From NCBI GenBank assembly GCA_046861615.1, contig JBHHUS010000011.1, forward strand, positions 1 through 41,424: 41,424 nucleotides of DNA, written 5' to 3'. This document shows, in pieces, positions 16,784 to 26,235 of this stretch. The stretch comes from CAZNUM01 sp046861615. Its GTDB lineage: Bacteria; Fidelibacterota; Marinisomatia; Marinisomatales; TCS55. Every line of letters begins with the position of its first letter. Positions within the stretch are counted from its first letter, which is position 1. The position numbers were made by a program, and so were the translations under genes. The notes below the pieces were generated by a model. That model had not been told where the DNA came from. It saw only the letters and a list, made by a program, of their open reading frames with translations, and did not search any database.

Positions 16784-17356
16784 TTATTGAATATCGGAAT
16801 TTTCAATGTATTGGGGTAAAAAAGCTTTATTTATTTCAGCCAAAGTCGGCAAAGCTGAATCCTTCGGGGAAACGATTTTATTCCCGACTGGCCATTCAAT
16901 GGCCAACTCCGGATCATTCCAATTCAGTCCATATTCATCTTCAGGAGTGTATTCGCGGGTACATTTATACTGAAAAACAGCTGTTGGTGACATGACAAAA
17001 TATCCGTGAGCAAATCCTTCCGGTATGAACACCTGCAAATGGTTATCGGCACTTAATTCAAATCCAATCCACTCACCAAAAGTGGGGGAATTTTTTCTGA
17101 TATCCACCGCCACATCGAAGACAGTTCCTTCAACTACCCGTACCAGTTTCCCCTGGGCTTGGTGCAACTGGTAGTGTAATCCCCGTAATACACCTTTCCT
17201 AGATAGAGCCTGATTATCCTGAATAAAATGATCTGGAAGACCCATTTTTGAAAAATGGGAAGCCTTGTATATTTCGTAAAAATATCCCCGTTCATCAGCA
17301 TGTAAATCGGGATGAAGTAATAAAATACCCGGGATTCTTGTTTGTTCAAGCTTCAT
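16784..17356 (-). CDS. rfbC: dTDP-4-dehydrorhamnose 3,5-epimerase
   Basis: This cupin-fold enzyme epimerises dTDP-4-keto-6-deoxyglucose on the dTDP-rhamnose route. Visible motifs are ERGYFYEIYK, the catalytic histidine in VLRGLHYQ, FDVAVDIRKNSPTFG and IPEGFAHGYFV. I chose ATG 17356, which gives MKLEQTRIPG and about 190 residues, the usual size; a longer in-frame start at 17392 adds a non-conserved tail. It overlaps ugd by 11 bases. The other rhamnose genes rfbA, rfbB and rfbD are not in the window. Confidence 0.92.
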   Translation of the reverse strand: MKLEQTRIPGILLLHPDLHADERGYFYEIYKASHFSKMGLPDHFIQDNQALSRKGVLRGLHYQLHQAQGKLVRVVEGTVFDVAVDIRKNSPTFGEWIGFELSADNHLQVFIPEGFAHGYFVMSPTAVFQYKCTREYTPEDEYGLNWNDPELAIEWPVGNKIVSPKDSALPTLAEINKAFLPQYIENSDIQ

Positions 17357-18671
17357 TTTTTTTCTGCTTCCGCCCCACATTATCGTAGACAAAACCCAGT
17401 TGCTCCAGCATGGCCATACTTAACACATTCCGCGTATCCAGGACGATTGGCGTTTCCATCAGATTCTTCAGTTCATCCAGATTCAAGGCGCGGAATTCAT
17501 TCCATTCCGTCATGATTACACAACCATCAGTTTGCCGGACAGCTTCCTGCCAGGTCGAACAATATTCTGCTTCCGGCACCTGGCGCTCCATGGAAGTCGA
17601 GGCAACGGGATCATAAGCTTTAACCCGGGCACCGGCTTTTAATAAAGCCTGTACCATGTGGAGTGAACTGGATTCGCGCACATCATCCGTTTCCGGCTTA
17701 AAACTTAATCCTAGCACAGCCACTGTTTTTCCGTTAAAATTACCGCCCAAGAGCACATAGAGTTTTTCTACCATCTTGGTTTTTTGGAGTTCATTAGCTT
17801 GAATTGCCGCCTCAATCGTATGCAGTCGTTGTCCCTTTTCCCGGCCTACCGATACCAGGGCGCGGGTATCTTTCGGAAAACAGGAGCCACCAAAACCGGG
17901 ACCGGGGTGTAAAAATTTCGGACTGATTCGTCCATCCAGTCCCAGGGCCCGGGCCACTACATGAACATCCGCCCCCACCACTTCACATAAATTCGCAACT
18001 TCATTAATATAACTAATCTTCAGGGCTAAAAAGGCATTGGCCGCATATTTAATCATTTCAGCCGTTTCCACTGCAGTGTGAATCATAGGTGTTTCATTGA
18101 TGTATAAAGGACGATAGATTTCCTGCATCACTCTGAAAGCACGATCATTGGAGGCACCGATGACTACCCGATCGGGATGGGTAAAATCAGTAACGGCGGC
18201 ACCCTCCCTCAAAAATTCAGGATTTGAAACATATTCAAAGTCACCTTCCGGAGGTTTATGGCTGGAAATAATTTGCGAAATCAGTTTTCCCGTACCGATG
18301 GGGACGGTGCTCTTGGTGCAAATGATTTTAAAACCGTTCAGATTATTACCAATTATTGTTGCTACTGCTTTCACGGCAGTCAAATCTGCCTCTCCGTTAT
18401 CTGCCGGAGGTGTTCCCACAGCGATGAATATAATTTCACTGCTTTGAATAGCCTGCTCCACTTCCGTAGAAAAAGTCAATCGTCCGCCAGCTACATTACG
18501 TTGGACCAGTCGTTTAAGTCCCGGTTCATGAATGGGAATCACTCCGGATTGTAACATTTGAATTTTCTCAGTGTCAATGTCCACACATCTGACAACATGA
18601 CCAAAATCAGAGATACCAGCGCCGGTAACCAATCCTACGTATCCGGTTCCTATCATTGTGATTTTCTTCAT
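17346..18671 (-). CDS. ugd: UDP-glucose 6-dehydrogenase
   Basis: A 441-residue enzyme that oxidises UDP-glucose to UDP-glucuronate, a precursor of envelope polysaccharides. The N-terminal NAD-binding loop is GTGYVGLVTG. The catalytic cysteine is Cys264 in FGGSCFPKD, and the ALKISYINE region holds the conserved active-site lysine. The C-terminal UDP-binding domain begins with KTVAVLGLSFKPETDDVRESSS. It lies 29 bases after the VWA-like gene. Confidence 0.95.
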   Translation of the reverse strand: MKKITMIGTGYVGLVTGAGISDFGHVVRCVDIDTEKIQMLQSGVIPIHEPGLKRLVQRNVAGGRLTFSTEVEQAIQSSEIIFIAVGTPPADNGEADLTAVKAVATIIGNNLNGFKIICTKSTVPIGTGKLISQIISSHKPPEGDFEYVSNPEFLREGAAVTDFTHPDRVVIGASNDRAFRVMQEIYRPLYINETPMIHTAVETAEMIKYAANAFLALKISYINEVANLCEVVGADVHVVARALGLDGRISPKFLHPGPGFGGSCFPKDTRALVSVGREKGQRLHTIEAAIQANELQKTKMVEKLYVLLGGNFNGKTVAVLGLSFKPETDDVRESSSLHMVQALLKAGARVKAYDPVASTSMERQVPEAEYCSTWQEAVRQTDGCVIMTEWNEFRALNLDELKNLMETPIVLDTRNVLSMAMLEQLGFVYDNVGRKQKKNEA

Positions 18672-18700
18672 CTATTTTTCCTGCTTTTGTAACAATAAAT

Positions 18701-20800
18701 TTAAGGTAATCCCTGTCTCCTCCGGAGAACCCACTCCACAGTTAATAGTAACAAAATTAAATATATCAATCCCTGACTTTCGCCAAATTTAGTAACCTCC
18801 GTGGCAAATTCCCGCTCTTCTTTTGGTTCCAGTAAGGTTACAATACTGTCCCGGTCAGACCAGTCAAAATAGATGCCGCCTGTTTTATCAGCAATAGCCT
18901 GTAGCAAATTCTGATTTAGAAAAACTTTATTCAATTCCACTTGGCTTTCCATCACCTGAAAGTTTCCGGTCTGAAGTGCTTTAGTATTCGGATTGTCCCC
19001 CAGCAGAATTTCATACTGGTAGCTACCGGGAACGGCAGCCCGAAAAGTCCCCTGCCAACGTTTGTGTTCCAGATTAAAAGGAACGGCTTTAAATACTGTT
19101 TTTTCAGACCCTTTCAGAACCTTGATGAAAATATCCTGTCCCTGCCAGTTGGCGATCGCAGTATAGGGACTGGTTCCGGTAATTTCAATCAATTCACCCT
19201 GCTGGAATCGATTTTTATTCAGCCTGAAAAACAATTCATTTCGACCACCAGTCTGCAATAACCAGGCTAATGCCCCCTCCCAAAAATGATTCAACAGGTT
19301 TTCCTGGGGTGTTTCCGTCGTTCGATAGTACAGCGAAGCCATGTCCGCCGTAGTCCAGGTGAGTGTCCGCAAAGAACCTTTTACCCACAGCATTGCCACC
19401 GGAGAAGTCAGGGTATCTTCCCTAAAATAGGCCAGGAGCTTTCCCTGTCCATCCACGGGAAGAACATTTAACAACGGTTTGAGGGGTGGTAAATCAGCCT
19501 CCAGCTCCAGGGGTAATCCCATCCCCAGATTCTGAGCAAGATCATTAAATTGCCAAGGTTGTTCTTCATGTGAAACTATCCCCAAAGCGGCCTTAATCCC
19601 TAGAAAAGGGAATAATCCTTCCACAATCTCCCGGTTCTGATTCGGGCCTGCCACCAGGAACAGGGCCGACTGATTAGCCAACAGTTTTTTCCCCAGAACC
19701 CGTTGAAATCCGGGAGAAAGGGGCTGAATCGGATAATTATCAAATATAATTAATTCATAGGGTATGGCCCAAAATTGCTTTAAAGGAGGTTGAACCCGGT
19801 GAAGGTTAAGTTGGATATAATGGTCAACTTTTATACGGGGCTGACGCCGTAAAATTCTTTTTAAAACAGCTGTATTCCGATTAGGACTGCCAGTGACTAA
19901 CGCCACTTTATAGTGATTTTTTAATACTAATAATTCAAAATTCTGACGGTTGTTTTGAATATTGATTTCATCCTCCAGAGAAGATAATTGAACCCGGTAC
20001 TGTAATTTCCCGATTTCTGCAGGTTTGAACTGGAACTTAATTTCAGATTGGGACCCTTTTCCCTCCAATCGCACATATCGTGAAGCCAGAAGCTTTTTCC
20101 CTTTGAACAGGGAAGCATTCAATCGACCCCTGGCAGTGCCATAGGATAGTACCTGAACACGAACATTCACCGGTTCATCCTTGATCGCCACTGTCGGAAC
20201 ATCAATTGATTGAATGCTAACATCCACGAATGGTGTCGCTTCACCGATTCCAATGACGTGGATAGGAACAGTAATCGAGGAGAGCAATTGGACGGGATCT
20301 TCTCCCTGGGTTGGCTGACCGTCGGAAACAATTACTGCTCCAGCGATCCGGTTCTGTTCAGATTGTATTTTGGAGACCACGCTTCCTAAATCCGTTGTTA
20401 CCCCTTCAGCCTGGACTTGAGCCGTTTCCTGCACTGCAGCAATGGAATCAGAAAACATAAATATCTTGAATTTGCGTTTCAATCGTTCCAATTGACTGAA
20501 CAAATTATGAAGGTTAGTATTGATGGATTGTAACGATGGTGTCTGGTGATAACGCATACTGACGGAATTATCCACAAAAAACAACCAGCCCCGGGACTGG
20601 GTTTGCTCCTTGCTTACGGTTAACACCGGTTGAAGTAATAGTAACAATAGCGATAAAAAAACAATCGAACGGAAAATAATTAAAACACGGTACCAGCGCT
20701 CGGAGAACAAAATCATTCCAACCCAGTATAAGACCGCGGCGGCAGTGAAGAAAAGAATCCAGAAAGTTTGATCTACCGGATGAAAAAAACCTAAACTCAT
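18701..20800 (-). CDS. VWA-like membrane protein, unknown function
   Basis: This 699-residue protein has two N-terminal transmembrane helices (about residues 12-58) and one near the C-terminus, with a large extracytoplasmic region between. A von Willebrand A-like domain starts at residue 71. Its MIDAS motif DNSVS (Asp77-Ser79-Ser81) and a later VIVSDGQPTQG suggest metal-dependent adhesion or scaffolding. The middle resembles the glutamine-amidotransferase-like membrane proteins often annotated beside BatA/BatB, but I cannot assign a function. It follows tsaD by three bases. Confidence 0.7.
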   Translation of the reverse strand: MSLGFFHPVDQTFWILFFTAAAVLYWVGMILFSERWYRVLIIFRSIVFLSLLLLLLQPVLTVSKEQTQSRGWLFFVDNSVSMRYHQTPSLQSINTNLHNLFSQLERLKRKFKIFMFSDSIAAVQETAQVQAEGVTTDLGSVVSKIQSEQNRIAGAVIVSDGQPTQGEDPVQLLSSITVPIHVIGIGEATPFVDVSIQSIDVPTVAIKDEPVNVRVQVLSYGTARGRLNASLFKGKKLLASRYVRLEGKGSQSEIKFQFKPAEIGKLQYRVQLSSLEDEINIQNNRQNFELLVLKNHYKVALVTGSPNRNTAVLKRILRRQPRIKVDHYIQLNLHRVQPPLKQFWAIPYELIIFDNYPIQPLSPGFQRVLGKKLLANQSALFLVAGPNQNREIVEGLFPFLGIKAALGIVSHEEQPWQFNDLAQNLGMGLPLELEADLPPLKPLLNVLPVDGQGKLLAYFREDTLTSPVAMLWVKGSLRTLTWTTADMASLYYRTTETPQENLLNHFWEGALAWLLQTGGRNELFFRLNKNRFQQGELIEITGTSPYTAIANWQGQDIFIKVLKGSEKTVFKAVPFNLEHKRWQGTFRAAVPGSYQYEILLGDNPNTKALQTGNFQVMESQVELNKVFLNQNLLQAIADKTGGIYFDWSDRDSIVTLLEPKEEREFATEVTKFGESQGLIYLILLLLTVEWVLRRRQGLP

Positions 20801-20803
20801 CAG

Positions 20804-21796
20804 TCAGGAAAGTTTCAAATTGGGAACGATCGGAAAACCCGGCTCAGAAGTATTCCCCTGGTTTAAATACAATTCACCAAGATAAGCGATCATCGCCCCG
20901 TTATCAGTGCAGTATTCAGGCGCAGGAAAATAGATTCTAGTTTCAGGAAGAAACTTTCGAACCGATTTTCGCAGTTCCCGGTTCGCAGCCACACCACCGG
21001 CAATCACACCAACTGTTGTACCCGTGACCCGCAGGGCTTCACTCAATTTAAAAACCAGAATATCCAGAATTGCCTGCTGGTAACTAGCGGCAACATCAGC
21101 TCCGGTTAAGGAATTTTTTCCTGCCTTGAAAGTATCCATAAAATATAGTAGGGATGTTTTTAAACCACTGAAACTGAATTCCAGGTTATTTTGTTTCATG
21201 AAGGAGCGGGGAAAGTCAACCGCTGACTGGTCACCGGTACGGGCTAAAGATTCAATTTCAGGACCGCCGGGATACCCCAATCCCATAATCCGGGCCCCTT
21301 TGTCAAAAGCTTCACCGGCGGCATCATCTCTGGTAGTTCCCAGAAGCGTGTATCTACCAAGACCTTCAACGTGCCAGAGTTGGGTATGGCCTCCGGATAC
21401 TAATAAACAGATAAACGGAAATTTTAATTCCGGTTCAGCCAGAAAATTGGCAAATATATGCGCCTCCAAATGGTTGATCGCCACCAGAGGACAACCCAGA
21501 CCCAATGCTAATCCTTTGGCAAAACAAGCTCCGGTCAACAAAGCACCAGCCAGACCCGGACCGTGGGTCACAGCAATTCCCTCGATGGCTGACAGGCTGA
21601 GATTGGTATCTTGGAGCGTAGCTTCTACTAAATAATTTAACCGTAGTTCATGTTCCCGGGAGGCCAATTCCGGAACCACACCACCATATTGACGGTGAAT
21701 TGACTGGGTATTAATCCGGCTGGAAAGAATTGTACCATTCCTGCACAGAGCCACGGCAGTATCATCACAGGAGGTCTCAATTCCTAGGACAATCAA
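20804..21796 (-). CDS. tsaD: tRNA N6-adenosine threonylcarbamoyltransferase
   Basis: A 330-residue ASKHA-fold enzyme that transfers threonylcarbamoyl to A37 of ANN-decoding tRNAs, working with TsaB, TsaE and TsaC. It begins with the signature GIETSCDDTAVA. The metal-binding pair His109 and His113 lie in NHLEAH, and the LLVSGGHTQLW and GVAANRELR motifs are present. Its start overlaps the ybbR stop by four bases. No tsaB or tsaE lies nearby. Confidence 0.97.
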   Translation of the reverse strand: MIVLGIETSCDDTAVALCRNGTILSSRINTQSIHRQYGGVVPELASREHELRLNYLVEATLQDTNLSLSAIEGIAVTHGPGLAGALLTGACFAKGLALGLGCPLVAINHLEAHIFANFLAEPELKFPFICLLVSGGHTQLWHVEGLGRYTLLGTTRDDAAGEAFDKGARIMGLGYPGGPEIESLARTGDQSAVDFPRSFMKQNNLEFSFSGLKTSLLYFMDTFKAGKNSLTGADVAASYQQAILDILVFKLSEALRVTGTTVGVIAGGVAANRELRKSVRKFLPETRIYFPAPEYCTDNGAMIAYLGELYLNQGNTSEPGFPIVPNLKLS

Positions 21797-22788
21797 CCGA
21801 CTCTCTTTGTGACCACTAATTCTACATTTTTAGGAGAAAGATCCATCCAGTCCAATACATCCGGCGGTGCTACAACCTGAACATTGTAAAATTGTTGCCG
21901 TGGGTCCCAATTATCGAAATCGACACTGACGGTAATATCCTCCGGTCTTAGTCCGGCAATAAAATCAACACCGCCCGTGACAGTAAGTGACACGGTCTGG
22001 GGGCTGACAAAGGCCTGCAAGTCACTGCGCTGATGCAAGATTTTTACCGGGATTTCACTGATGATCCGTTCACTGATGGCCTGAACACTCTGATCATACG
22101 TAACCGTGGCGGGCGTGTACTCCACTAGTTGACCTTTTTCTACCTTTAACTCCAAGATTCTGCGAACGTTCATTTCCGCCAATAATACAGTGTCCGGTTC
22201 CGTCCACACATCGGTTACCTGTTCCACAATATCACGGGAACCGGCAATAATCACGGAAAGCGGTGTCAAGACTGGATCTCCCACCAGAACATACCCAGGA
22301 GCCGGTTCCAGGATGATATCTGGCCTAACAGGCACAATTTTCTCCTTATAAACGTCGAGGCTGATGTGGACCGAGTCCGGATAAATAACTTCTATATATT
22401 TAACATCAAAGGAGGAAGGAATAACCACTTTTTGAGGATAGCGTTCAAAATAGTCATTTAAGATAAAATCGTATTCCTCCGAAATTCGCTCCAGGTCCAG
22501 GACTAATTTAAAATCAGACATGAAATTCTTCAGCAAAAAGGTCTTGAAGAGTGCCCGCCCGGTTCCCTTCAAACGCACCTGAGCATCCGCTGGAACCTCT
22601 TCCTTCAATGCTTTCTGCGCAGGAAGATTTCGTCCCTCAATCGGCATGGACATTACCACCGAATATTCATTCTCACTGACGACAAAAAACCACAGGAGCA
22701 CTGCCAGAGCAATGGATCCAATCCGGAGTCCCAGGTTTTGCCAGGGAGATGAAATTTTTATTCTTTCCTGTTTACGGCCTTTCCGCAT
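21793..22788 (-). CDS. YbbR-domain protein (CdaR-like)
   Basis: A 331-residue protein with one N-terminal transmembrane helix (about residues 18-38, ending ALAVLLWFFVVSE) and repeated YbbR-type beta domains outside the membrane. The typical pattern is a short MPIEGRNLP strand followed by VRLKGTG; another repeat begins VPVRPDI. In Firmicutes the relative CdaR modulates the diadenylate cyclase CdaA. No cdaA is visible here, so such a role is only analogy. It lies between rpsA and tsaD. Confidence 0.82.
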   Translation of the reverse strand: MRKGRKQERIKISSPWQNLGLRIGSIALAVLLWFFVVSENEYSVVMSMPIEGRNLPAQKALKEEVPADAQVRLKGTGRALFKTFLLKNFMSDFKLVLDLERISEEYDFILNDYFERYPQKVVIPSSFDVKYIEVIYPDSVHISLDVYKEKIVPVRPDIILEPAPGYVLVGDPVLTPLSVIIAGSRDIVEQVTDVWTEPDTVLLAEMNVRRILELKVEKGQLVEYTPATVTYDQSVQAISERIISEIPVKILHQRSDLQAFVSPQTVSLTVTGGVDFIAGLRPEDITVSVDFDNWDPRQQFYNVQVVAPPDVLDWMDLSPKNVELVVTKRVG

Positions 22789-22815
22789 GTATTCCTTTCA
22801 GCGGGAGGCAGGAGT

Positions 22816-24714
22816 TTATTCGGGTGCCTCCGCTGCTGATTCCGATGAGTTGTCTGGAATTTCAATCTTTTCAGCGGCCGGAGCCTCCTGGTTGGCCAGG
22901 TATTCCTGGACTTCATCCTTGGGGCCACTGGCCTGTTTTCCCAGTTCCTCCATATAGAGAATTACTTTTTTCTCTTCCGGTTTAACTTCCATTACCACGG
23001 CTGATAATTTCTGCCCGGCCTTATATTTTGAAATCAGGGCCTTCCGCTGACGTTTAGTCTGTTTTGTCAAGGGGACAATCCCTTCCACGTCCAATTCCAG
23101 CTGTAAAATGATTCCCTTATCCAATACCCGGATGATTTCACCTTCCACTTCCTTGCCGGTTTCAAAGTGTTTGATAATTTCCGGCCAGGGATCCTCTTCC
23201 ACCTGCTTTAATCCCAGGGCAATGCGACGGCTTTCACGGGAAACCTCCAGAACACGGACTTCCGCTTCCTGTCCCTTCTCAATAATTTCCCGGGGATGAC
23301 GTACAATTTTCGTCCATGAAAGATCTGAGACATGAATCAACCCATCAATCCCCTCCTCCAACTCCACGAAGGCGCCAAATTGGGTCAGGTTAATGACTTT
23401 CCCCTTTACTACTGTCCCGACCATGTATTTATCTTCGATCTCATCCCAGGGATCCGGTTGTAATTGCTTGGCCCCTAGACTGATTTTCCGCTCCTCCGTA
23501 TCGATGGATAAGACCACCGCTTCTACCTCATCGCCTAAATTAAAAATTTCGGAAGGATTTTTTACATGATGTGTCCAGGACATTTCTGAAACATGAATCA
23601 AGCCTTCAACTCCGGGTTCAATTTCCACAAAGGCACCATAATTAGTCATACTGACTACTTTACCTTTAATCCGGGTGCCCTCGGGATATTTATCCTGCAC
23701 ATGTTCCCAGGGGTGCGGTGTAAGCTGTTTCAACCCCAGCGATACCCTTTTTTTCTCCTCGTCAAAATCAATTATTTTGACCGTGAGTGTTTCGTCCATT
23801 TGAACTACTTCAGAAGGGTGATTAACCCTTCCCCAGGAAAGATCGGTGATGTGTAGTAAGCCATCAATACCACCAAGGTCAATAAAGACACCGAAGTCGG
23901 TGATATTCTTCACCCGGCCCTCCACTACTTTACCCACTTCTAATTCCTTGAACAATGATTCTCGCTGCTCCGCCAAACTTTCTTCCAGAATTGCTTTATG
24001 GGATACAACAATGTTTTTCCGGAACTCGTTCAATTTGACAACACGGAACTCCATATCCTGATCCACGAACTGATCAAAATTCTGAACCGGCCGTACATCA
24101 ATTTGTGATCCCGGTAGAAAGGCTTGGACTCCGTCCAAATCCACTACCATCCCTCCCTTGATCCGTCGTTGAATATGGCCCGTTAGATTAGTACCCTGCT
24201 CATAAATTTCCCTCAGCTCCCGCCAGCGTTGTAGAAAATCGGCTTTCTCTTTAGAAAGAACCGTTTTCCCACTTTCATCTTCAATATATTCCAGATAAAC
24301 GTCCAGCTTATCTCCTACTTTTGGCAGAGCATCAGCCGGAAACTCATCCCGGTCGATGATTCCCTCTGATTTGAAGCCAATATCAATCAGGACATCTTTA
24401 TCATTGGTACCGATAACGCGACCGGTAACTATCTGATGCTCTGAAATATCAGAAAAGGTGGATAAATATTTTTCTTTATCTGTTTCACTGATTTCTTCCT
24501 GGACCTCGGAATCCAATAACTCTTCCCGATTGACAGTACGGATATCGCTGAATAAATCAGAAGAAAGATAATTTAAGTCTTTTTTAGCCGTTTCGGTCGA
24601 TTCTTCGGTAAATGTCGCCGATGCTGATTCCGAAGGAGCTTCAGCACTGACAGTTATAGCAGTTTCTATTTCTGCCTGTTCAGCGACGGGTTCTTGTTGT
24701 TCTATTTCACTCAT
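22816..24714 (-). CDS. rpsA: 30S ribosomal protein S1
   Basis: This 632-residue protein has six S1 RNA-binding domains, roughly at residues 95-165, 178-245, 264-333, 349-420, 436-507 and 522-590. The repeated GVFIDLGGIDGLLHITDLSW-type motif is clear in domains 3-5. S1 helps bring mRNA to the 30S subunit. The protein is longer than E. coli S1 because it has an acidic, low-complexity N-terminal extension of about 90 residues and an acidic C-terminal tail. Its start overlaps the cmk stop by eight bases, the classic cmk-rpsA pairing. Confidence 0.95.
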   Translation of the reverse strand: MSEIEQQEPVAEQAEIETAITVSAEAPSESASATFTEESTETAKKDLNYLSSDLFSDIRTVNREELLDSEVQEEISETDKEKYLSTFSDISEHQIVTGRVIGTNDKDVLIDIGFKSEGIIDRDEFPADALPKVGDKLDVYLEYIEDESGKTVLSKEKADFLQRWRELREIYEQGTNLTGHIQRRIKGGMVVDLDGVQAFLPGSQIDVRPVQNFDQFVDQDMEFRVVKLNEFRKNIVVSHKAILEESLAEQRESLFKELEVGKVVEGRVKNITDFGVFIDLGGIDGLLHITDLSWGRVNHPSEVVQMDETLTVKIIDFDEEKKRVSLGLKQLTPHPWEHVQDKYPEGTRIKGKVVSMTNYGAFVEIEPGVEGLIHVSEMSWTHHVKNPSEIFNLGDEVEAVVLSIDTEERKISLGAKQLQPDPWDEIEDKYMVGTVVKGKVINLTQFGAFVELEEGIDGLIHVSDLSWTKIVRHPREIIEKGQEAEVRVLEVSRESRRIALGLKQVEEDPWPEIIKHFETGKEVEGEIIRVLDKGIILQLELDVEGIVPLTKQTKRQRKALISKYKAGQKLSAVVMEVKPEEKKVILYMEELGKQASGPKDEVQEYLANQEAPAAEKIEIPDNSSESAAEAPE

Positions 24715-25390
24715 GGTTTGTTTGTTTTCCTTTATTACTTTTTTCCACCAGGTTGACTACAAAGTTCACCTGCTCTTCAATGGTGCGATTGGTAGTATCC
24801 AGCTCAATCGCGTTTTCCGCTTTCTTAAGCGGAGAAAATTCCCGTGATGAATCCCACTGATCCCGCTTTTTCAAATCATCAACCAGGATATCAAGAGAAG
24901 GATATTCTCCAAGGTTCATTAAATCTTTTTGGCGACGGCGAGCTCGGGTCTCGTAATCGGCTTTGATAAAAAATTTATATTCCGCTTCCGGGAATACTAC
25001 CGTGCCAATATCGCGACCTTCCACAACACAATCGTTCTCAGATCCAATTTCCCGCTGTATTTTGACCATTGCCTGTCGTACAACCGGTAAGGCGCTAACA
25101 GCTGAAACCTTTTCAGTGACTCTTCCCGATCGAATTTCACTACTCACATCCCGGCCGTTCATTATCAGGTGTTGTTCACCAGCCTGTTGAAGAAATCGTA
25201 GTTCCAGACTATCCAATAAAGCTGAAATGGATTCCTCATTGTTAAGAGGAATATTATTCCGAATCACAGCCAAGGTAACGGCCCGATACATGGCACCGGT
25301 ATCCAGATATGTAAAGCCAAGTCGTTCTGCCACCAGCCTGGCAGTGGTACTCTTTCCAGAGGCAGCAGGTCCATCAATGGCGATAATCAT
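24707..25390 (-). CDS. cmk: Cytidylate kinase
   Basis: A 227-residue kinase that phosphorylates CMP and dCMP. The P-loop is GPAASGKSTTARLVAERLG. YLDTGAMYRAVT, the DVVFP-like GRDIGTVVFPEAEYKFFI motif and RARRRQKDL of the lid are all visible. It is the first gene after a 128-base gap, so it may start a new transcript together with rpsA. Confidence 0.96.
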   Translation of the reverse strand: MIIAIDGPAASGKSTTARLVAERLGFTYLDTGAMYRAVTLAVIRNNIPLNNEESISALLDSLELRFLQQAGEQHLIMNGRDVSSEIRSGRVTEKVSAVSALPVVRQAMVKIQREIGSENDCVVEGRDIGTVVFPEAEYKFFIKADYETRARRRQKDLMNLGEYPSLDILVDDLKKRDQWDSSREFSPLKKAENAIELDTTNRTIEEQVNFVVNLVEKSNKGKQTNHE

Positions 25391-25417
25391 TATTTTCCAC
25401 TCTCAATAAGCCGACGA

Positions 25418-25445
25418 ATTTAAATTACCCCATTCTGAATACCAA
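25418..25445 (-). promoter_or_regulatory. Candidate promoter upstream of cmk-rpsA
   Basis: On the minus strand TTGGTA (25445-25440) and TTAAAT (25423-25418) are spaced by 16 bases, and the -10-like box ends 28 bases before the cmk start. The 128-base AT-rich gap here is the largest break in the 25-gene minus-strand cluster, which is why I looked for a promoter. Both hexamers are imperfect, so this is a weak call. Confidence 0.22.
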
Positions 25446-25518
25446 TTAATACAATCAATTTTACACTCCACTTGATTATTGATATTTTCCCTCTGAAAAA
25501 CGACTTCCAGACTGCTGA

Positions 25519-26235
25519 TTAAACTTCATTGTGTGATGGATGCTCCAGCAATTTTATTTCCCTTTCATTCAATTCACGCCATTCTCCCGCGGCCAGTTTT
25601 CCCAGTTTAATCGGTCCGAATTTAATCCGTCTGAGACTGAACAGTTCCCGTTTCATGCGGTACATTATTCGCCGAACCTCCCGCTTTTTCCCATGGTTTA
25701 ATTCAAGATGAACCGTAGTCCGTTTTTTTACTGTTTTCTGGTCAAGCACATTCCCGTAGCCCCATTCTTTCTGCCCAATGTAAACACCATTAGATAAACG
25801 TCGTTTTTCCCACTGACGGAAAGGGCGGTCAATCACCGCTTCGTAAACGCGTAGTACACGATGGCGGGGATGTAATAATTGATTGGCTAACTCACCATCA
25901 TCGGTCAATAATAAAATACCGGTAGTATCTTTATCCAATCGGCCCACCGGAAATAAACGTTTCTTCTGAGGAAGGTAGTCTAAAACCGTTTTGCGGTGCT
26001 GGGGGTCCTGAGCAGTAGTGATTACTCCCTTCGGTTTATGGAAAGCAATGACTGTCCGGCCGGATTGTAATACTAATTTCTGACCATTGTATTCCACCTG
26101 ATCATCGATTTGCGCCTGATAGGCCGGGTTGGTTTCCAGAACACCGTTAACCATGACGGTACCATCCTGAATCAAGCGATCCGCTGCCCGGCGGGAGGCG
26201 ACGCCAGCCTGCGCCAAATACTTATTTAAACGCAT
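25519..26235 (-). CDS. rluB: Pseudouridine synthase, RluB/RsuA family
   Basis: A 238-residue enzyme with an N-terminal S4 RNA-binding domain (MRLNKYLAQAGVASRRAADRL) and a catalytic domain. The catalytic aspartate is in GRLDKDTTGILLLTDDGE. This family modifies 23S rRNA (RluB, U2605 in E. coli) or 16S rRNA (RsuA). Its place after scpB follows the common scpA-scpB-rluB order, which favours RluB. Its start is 14 bases inside scpB. Confidence 0.9.
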   Translation of the reverse strand: MRLNKYLAQAGVASRRAADRLIQDGTVMVNGVLETNPAYQAQIDDQVEYNGQKLVLQSGRTVIAFHKPKGVITTAQDPQHRKTVLDYLPQKKRLFPVGRLDKDTTGILLLTDDGELANQLLHPRHRVLRVYEAVIDRPFRQWEKRRLSNGVYIGQKEWGYGNVLDQKTVKKRTTVHLELNHGKKREVRRIMYRMKRELFSLRRIKFGPIKLGKLAAGEWRELNEREIKLLEHPSHNEV

